Positions 15,310 through 19,530 of a stretch of 19,530 nt of DNA are shown here, one piece after another (position 1 is the first letter of the stretch; the number at the start of each line of letters is the position of its first letter). The position numbers were made by a program, and so were the translations under genes. The stretch is from Pseudomonadota bacterium. Its GTDB lineage: Bacteria; Pseudomonadota; Alphaproteobacteria; Caulobacterales; Caulobacteraceae. The DNA is taken from NCBI GenBank assembly GCA_023424215.1, contig JAFAEC010000005.1, positions 1-19,530 of the forward strand, written 5' to 3'. The notes under the pieces are model-generated. The model ran no database searches and had not been told where the DNA came from. It saw only the letters and a list, made by a program, of their open reading frames with translations.

Positions 15310-15394
15310 GCGGCATCGCCGACGCACTCACGGTGGACAGGTCTACCAGAGATCTGATACCCGCCCAGCCTTGTCCGTGGAGCAGCATCAACTG

Positions 15395-16207
15395 ATGGCC
15401 CGAAATTTCCCGCCTGAGTTGGAACGGATATATTCAGCGCTCGATCGCCACCTAACCTACCATGTTGGGCTGATCATCAATTACGCTGATCGGAACCCTA
15501 TTTCGGAGCTACACGAAAAGCATCTCGGCGACCCAATCTTCGAGAAATTTGGCCTGACAGATATCTCCTTCGCTCAGAAGCGCTGGGCAGCTGGATTCGC
15601 AAATTCTTGCGCAACCAATCTGGGTCGCTTTACTGACAAGGCAGCTAAGGCGATTCTTATTTCCGCATTCGGTCTTTCCGCGGAGCAAGTTCTCAAGCGC
15701 GTTAAGATCAGGTCAAACCATCGGACAGAGATCGAAGAGACGGACGGAGTGATACTGGCTGATGAGGTCTCCCCTGGGCACAGGGACAAGGTCGTTAGGC
15801 TAGCTAAGCGCTTAGGATCTCAACTGCCTGGGCCACAGCCGACAGATGGTCTCGGCTTTGAATTCCGCGGTCGTTACGGAAAGAACGACGACACGCTGAT
15901 TCAGAAAGATGAACACATGGCGGCTGCGATCACTGAACTCGGCGCTGTGCCGGTGCTAGCGATGTTCAGCACATGCAATGCTGCGGGAGCGATGGCCCGA
16001 CTGAAAAGATCTTGGGTGATCACCGCCGGGCACGAGACTATAGAACTGCTTGACGAGCTAACCGGCGTAGATTTGATGGCCTACCTTCGGGATCGAGAGG
16101 AATTGCTGAGGCCTGTCGTAGCACTTACACGCTCGCCCCCGAAGGACCAAGCACAGCTGGAGCGGGCCCTGGCGACTGCAGAGGAAAGAACGGCGCGGTT
16201 GGCTTAG
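15395..16207 (+). CDS. Unrecognised 270-aa protein, candidate type II restriction endonuclease
   Basis: 270 aa starting at the ATG at 15395 (ggag about 13 bases upstream); a longer in-frame ORF from 15302 is less likely. No family is recognised with certainty. The N-terminal half is helical (ERIYSALDRHL; SCATNLGRFTDKAAKAILISAF). A central GLGFEFRGRYGKNDD (152-166) has the feel of a nuclease core: an acidic strand followed by basic residues. Then KDEHMAAAITELGAVPVLAMFS and WVITAGHETIELLDELTGVDLMAYL follow, a layout found at the ends of several type II restriction enzymes. The main argument is context: it converges on a DNA methyltransferase with a four-base overlap of the two stop codons. Base composition is clearly less GC-rich than the core genes, suggesting transfer. 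Confidence 0.5.
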   Translation: MARNFPPELERIYSALDRHLTYHVGLIINYADRNPISELHEKHLGDPIFEKFGLTDISFAQKRWAAGFANSCATNLGRFTDKAAKAILISAFGLSAEQVLKRVKIRSNHRTEIEETDGVILADEVSPGHRDKVVRLAKRLGSQLPGPQPTDGLGFEFRGRYGKNDDTLIQKDEHMAAAITELGAVPVLAMFSTCNAAGAMARLKRSWVITAGHETIELLDELTGVDLMAYLRDREELLRPVVALTRSPPKDQAQLERALATAEERTARLA

Positions 16208-17541
16208 CCGCGCCGTCTAGCGAAGACGATCGTCTCGAAGAGATCTCTGCCGCTATTCCGGCGTCGAAAGCGACTGACGTCCGTCACCCTGAACCCTAGA
16301 CCGCAGCCCTCAATCAAGCTGGCAAGTATCACGTCTGTGTCTACATAGATTCCCTTGATCTCAGAATTTCCAACGACATAAGCTAGATCTGCCGTCGGAC
16401 AGAGCGCACGGTCCATTTCAATGATCTGCTGCTCCAAGCGATTGAAATAGTGGACCACATAATTTGACATCAATACGTCGGCGTCCCTCAGCGGCTTGAT
16501 TATGTGCTTGAGTGCGCCCGCGACGTTTGTGCTTCTTGGCTCGACGCAGCCCTTAGCCAACTCAGACGTCGCGGTGCCCCATGTGCCGCCAATCGTTTTC
16601 CTATCCAAAGCAGAAGCCTGCTTGGCCGTGTCGAAGAAGTCCAACATATACAGATGGGGGCGGGTGTTCCAGACGTAGCTATATCGATTTGGATACGGGG
16701 GAGAGGTGATTACCGCGGACGCTCGTGGCGCATCCTTCAACTCGCTCAAATTGAGCGAGTCCTGCAGATAAATCTTCGATACCGCTACATCGTCCATCGA
16801 GCTTATGTCAGCAAGATCGTCGATCATTCCAGAGGCGTGCGCTACGAACGTGCTCATTACGTCCATGGACGCATTAGATTTGTCGACAAAATGAAGCTGA
16901 AGGCGGCCTAGAGTCACATTCGTTAGGTCAGGAACCAAGGCACCCGCAAACGCGAGCAAGAAGAAATCTCTAACTCTATCGTCTGCACTTGATCTGATGC
17001 ATCTCTTCAGGCGCAATAGATCAATTAGCACATCGGACCGCCACCATCTGTGCGGATTGTGAATGGGCGGAACCGCAAGACCTATATCTTGCAGATCGTC
17101 TATATTGCTAACGAGAGGCGATGAAGCAAAACGATCCTGTATCTTAGAAAGTTCTTCACGAAGAATTTCGCTTTCGATTGACCAATCTGTCGATACCCTT
17201 CCAACGAAATGAAGAAACGGGTTGATTTCGAATCCGAACGACCTGATCCCATTAAGCTTACATTCAATCAGGGTCGTGGATGCGCCTGCGAATGGGTCCA
17301 GAACGACGTCCGAGGAGCTGCAGTTCAGTTTGTCTAACATCAGGCGGACGAGGTCTGGACCGAAGCTGGGGGTCAGGCGGAACCAGCGATGCACGCTCGC
17401 TGCCACCCCCGCCTTGAATGTGCTCCGGGCAACGTGCACAGGCTTGAACTCTACCAGCAGCTTCAGCTCGCTGGGCAATCTCGGCTCCCATGCGTCGCCG
17501 TCGGCGGGTGTGTTGAACGCGAACGAGCGCTGGATGGTCAT
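16204..17541 (-). CDS. Site-specific DNA methyltransferase (amino-type)
   Basis: 445 aa from the ATG at 17541, which has ggag six bases upstream. An in-frame TTG at 17667 after a ggagg would give 487 aa and is a real alternative. The S-adenosylmethionine site is VVLDPFAGASTTLIE (80-93; motif I), followed by GFEINPF. The catalytic motif IV is ITSPPYPNRYSY (278-289), of the S/D-PP-Y type that methylates an exocyclic amino group (N6-adenine or N4-cytosine); SPPY often goes with N4-cytosine. Motif I precedes motif IV, so it is not of the beta order. The target sequence cannot be read. It converges on the 15395 gene (stops overlap at 16204-16207) and is low in GC (17101-17160 has 24 G+C of 60), unlike polA. 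Confidence 0.88.
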   Translation of the reverse strand: MTIQRSFAFNTPADGDAWEPRLPSELKLLVEFKPVHVARSTFKAGVAASVHRWFRLTPSFGPDLVRLMLDKLNCSSSDVVLDPFAGASTTLIECKLNGIRSFGFEINPFLHFVGRVSTDWSIESEILREELSKIQDRFASSPLVSNIDDLQDIGLAVPPIHNPHRWWRSDVLIDLLRLKRCIRSSADDRVRDFFLLAFAGALVPDLTNVTLGRLQLHFVDKSNASMDVMSTFVAHASGMIDDLADISSMDDVAVSKIYLQDSLNLSELKDAPRASAVITSPPYPNRYSYVWNTRPHLYMLDFFDTAKQASALDRKTIGGTWGTATSELAKGCVEPRSTNVAGALKHIIKPLRDADVLMSNYVVHYFNRLEQQIIEMDRALCPTADLAYVVGNSEIKGIYVDTDVILASLIEGCGLGFRVTDVSRFRRRNSGRDLFETIVFARRRG

Positions 17542-17660
17542 GTCGTCTCCACTGCTATCCAGCGCGTAGGAATCCGACCGCTCGGGGTCAAGCGTGTGCT
17601 TAGGCGGATCCACCGCGCTGGTGACGCGCCTGTTCGATCCCCAGCTCGTTTGCGCCTCGA

Positions 17661-17789
17661 TCAACAAGGAGCCTCCACCGCCCCGAGAAGGTCGTGCCAC
17701 GCGCGCAGTTGGAGATCTTGGGGTTCCACAACCGGCCGATGTCGGGCAGAGACCATCACAGCGACCCACACCTCGTCTGGATCGCTCAT
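17661..17789 (-). CDS. Possible 42-aa ORF coupled to the methyltransferase
   Basis: From an ATG at 17789 the minus strand encodes MSDPDEVWVAVMVSARHRPV..., 42 residues with natural-looking composition. Its TGA (17661) overlaps the candidate TTG starts (17667, 17664) of the longer methyltransferase form, and the ggagg serving them lies inside this ORF at 17672-17676. That fits translational coupling. It may instead be the N-terminal fragment of a gene frameshifted in the gggcggtgg run. No family recognised; no good ribosome-binding site of its own. Confidence 0.35.
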   Translation of the reverse strand: MSDPDEVWVAVMVSARHRPVVEPQDLQLRAWHDLLGAVEAPC

Positions 17790-18757
17790 GAACGGCGGAA
17801 GCTCTGCCCGCCCGCATTCCGAGCCGGTCGGGAGGCCGTGGAGTCCCTCTGCCGCTCCATGATGAGATCCCCTCATGACGAGAATGCCGCTCGCCGGCGC
17901 CCCTGCCGAACAGAAGCCGACCCGAGTCCTGGACTTGGGGCCCTGGGGAGAATCCGTCCCGCCGTGTAGCTAAAGCGTCGAGCCTTTCCAGGTAGGAGCA
18001 TCAACGAGAGTGGAACGAAGTGGTCGAATCCGCCAAGGGTGTTTTCGGATCGTAGGCGGCGAGTAACTGTTGAAGCTCGCGCGCGAGGCGTTCCAGCCGA
18101 TCGCCTGCTGGAGGCAGGCCGGGGCAGAAGCCTCTCAGCTGGTTGAAATTCGTGTTTCTAGAGCCCCAATTGTCCCACTTCGGTCCTACTTGCGGCAAAC
18201 TTCGGGGAAGCTCGTATTGCCGGATGCAGCACCAGGTGCGTTCTGATTCTCCAAGGAGGGGCCCCCGAGCTCGCCGAGCCCAGGATCGAACCCCTAAGCT
18301 AGTCTATGACACCTCTGGGACTTCGGCCGGGTCCGCCAGGCACCGGCAATCGGTTGAAGCACCAAACAGCCTCAGCCGCCCCTGGACGGGCCTTTGCCTC
18401 TCGCCGCATGAGAACCCCCTGTCAGCGGTGAATCGTCTTCAGCGGGGCTCCAAGCGAGCCCACCGCGCCGGCTCGGCACGAGCGGGCACGCATATTTGGT
18501 CACGCCCTGCTCAGAGCTGCGGGAGGCCTCTGACACAGAGCCGGAGGTGATTACATAGGAAACAGAAGCTTCGATCCAATCCGGTCACGTTTCTGCCGGA
18601 ATCTGAGAAAGGATCGACGTAGATAGGCCAAAGGCTCGAGCTCCGGCTCGAGCCAAAAGAAATAGCTATCTTATAAGCTCTTAGTATTCTTATCTGTAAG
18701 GAAGCCTGCCTCACCCGCTCCCGGCCCAAACGCTCGCATTTTCAACAACTTGCCGGG
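17790..18757. other. Long stretch with no convincing gene, likely decayed
   Basis: About 970 bases between the methyltransferase cassette and the insertion sequence. Short frames exist but none is convincing. A 32-codon plus-strand frame from the ATG at 17875 (MTRMPLAGAPAEQKPTRVLD...) reads like a gene start and stops at once. A minus-strand frame ending at 18001 (GDRLERLARELQQLLAAYD...) reads like the end of a helical protein. These look like pieces of genes broken by insertion or deletion. No tRNA, CRISPR or clear terminator seen. Confidence 0.4.
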
Positions 18758-19530
18758 TGACCTTGCCCCCTGATTGCCCCCGTTCATAACCAGAGTCCGT
18801 TCTGGTTCTGGTCCTGTCTGGACCGGGTTGCGAACTCGTTCGGGGTGAGGCCGCCGAGGCTCGTGTGCGGCCGGTGGAGATTGTAGTCGTTCCGCCAAGC
18901 GTCGACGATACGGCGGACCGTCGGCAAGCTCCGGAAGAGGTGCTCGTTCAGGCACTCGTCCCGGAAGCGCCCGTTCAGGCTCTCGACGAAGGCGTTCTGG
19001 ATGGGCTTGCCCGGCGCGATGTAGTGCCACTCGACGCCGCGCTCCTCCTGCCAGCGCAGGATCGCGTGTGAGGTCAGCTCGGTGCCGTTGTCGCTGACGA
19101 TCATGAGTGGGCGGCCGCGATACTCAATGATCCCGTCGAGCTCGCGCGCGACCCGCCGGCCCGAGAGCGAGCTGTCGGCCACGAGCGCCAGGCACTCGCG
19201 GGTGAAGTCGTCCACCACGACCAGCACCCGGAACCGCCGGCCATCCGCCAGCACGTCCGACACGAAGTCGAGCGACCAGCGCTGGTTCGGCCCCTGCGGC
19301 AGCGTCATGGGCGCTCGCGTGCCGAGAGCGCGTTTGCGACCGCCGCGCCGCTTCACCGTGAGCTTCTCCTCGCGATAGAGCCTGAAGAGCTTCTTGTGAT
19401 TGAGAGTGACGCCCTCACGCCGCAGCAGGATGTGCAGCCGCCGATAGCCGAACCGCCGCCGCTCTGCGGCCAGAGCGCGAAGGCGCGTTCTCAGGCCGGC
19501 ATCGTCCGCACGGCTCGGCGCATAGCGGTA
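18758..19530 (-). mobile_element. IS3-family (IS407-like) insertion sequence, partial
   Basis: One end of the element is inside the window and the other lies beyond 19530. The visible end, 26 bases after the transposase stop, begins TGACCTTGCCCCC on the plus strand. This has the terminal TG and C-rich pattern of IS407-group inverted repeats. The opposite repeat and the target duplication cannot be seen, so the boundary at 18758 is provisional. Confidence 0.65.
18784..19530 (-). CDS. IS3-family transposase OrfB, 5' end outside the window
   Basis: The open frame runs to the window edge, so the N-terminus is missing; 248 codons are visible. The entering sequence RFGYRRLHILLRREG is the HTH_21-type DNA-binding region of IS3 OrfB. 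The integrase core follows with an intact DDE triad: Asp in WSLDFVSD, Asp in IVSDNGTE and Glu in NAFVESLNG, with exactly 35 residues between the second Asp and the Glu. The C-terminus (HRPHTSLGGLTPNEFA) is also typical. A GTG at 19356 is an internal codon and not the start. In the intact element OrfB is normally made as an OrfAB fusion by programmed frameshifting; orfA would lie to the right. The catalytic residues look functional. Confidence 0.94.
   Translation of the reverse strand, partial: YRYAPSRADDAGLRTRLRALAAERRRFGYRRLHILLRREGVTLNHKKLFRLYREEKLTVKRRGGRKRALGTRAPMTLPQGPNQRWSLDFVSDVLADGRRFRVLVVVDDFTRECLALVADSSLSGRRVARELDGIIEYRGRPLMIVSDNGTELTSHAILRWQEERGVEWHYIAPGKPIQNAFVESLNGRFRDECLNEHLFRSLPTVRRIVDAWRNDYNLHRPHTSLGGLTPNEFATRSRQDQNQNGLWL

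Noticed and set aside
18253..18320. Possible tRNA T arm on the minus strand (GGTTCGATCC)
   Set aside because: The bases on either side do not form a T stem, and no acceptor or anticodon arm is found.

Overview
The window reads as a chromosomal stretch of a high-GC alphaproteobacterium, most likely Caulobacterales and perhaps Brevundimonas. This is inferred from the GC-rich housekeeping genes (one polA line, 5881-5940, counts 42 G+C of 60), the def - small membrane protein - fmt - truA run, the tRNA sequences and the entericidin-like lipoprotein. No species assignment is proven.

Left part (1-4990). The window opens with a tRNA-Val(GAC) cut off inside its anticodon loop, the kind of scar left by a tyrosine-recombinase element. 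A plus-strand series follows: an exported Sel1-repeat protein, four mostly small exported or membrane proteins of unknown function (one with an internally duplicated D-rich repeat), and a 70-aa two-helix membrane protein. A possible gene remnant lies on the minus strand just beyond polA.

Core block (5068-13494, nearly all minus strand). In transcription order, one group is a thiamine-diphosphate enzyme, a lipoprotein and DNA polymerase I, closely spaced. A second group is peptide deformylase, a 75-aa membrane protein, methionyl-tRNA formyltransferase and TruA. Both def/75-aa and fmt/truA are joined by TGATG stop-start overlaps. Def and Fmt are the opposing enzymes of N-terminal formylation. 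A plus-strand entericidin-type lipoprotein meets truA tail to tail. A YciA-like thioesterase and an intact tRNA-Arg(CCG) close the block.

Accessory part (13495-19530). After the tRNA-Arg comes a decayed, inverted copy of its 3' end. Then come a small lipoprotein, a DUF429 (RNase H-fold) protein, and a lower-GC pair of convergent genes: an unrecognised 270-aa protein and a DNA methyltransferase with DPFAGAST and TSPPYPNRY motifs. The pair looks like a restriction-modification system with an endonuclease I cannot assign. About 0.97 kb with no convincing gene leads to one end of an IS3-family (IS407-like) element whose orfB runs off the window.

The best candidate for something new is the 14.3-17.8 kb cassette (DUF429 / unknown putative nuclease / methyltransferase / small coupled ORF), which lies between a tRNA remnant and an insertion sequence.
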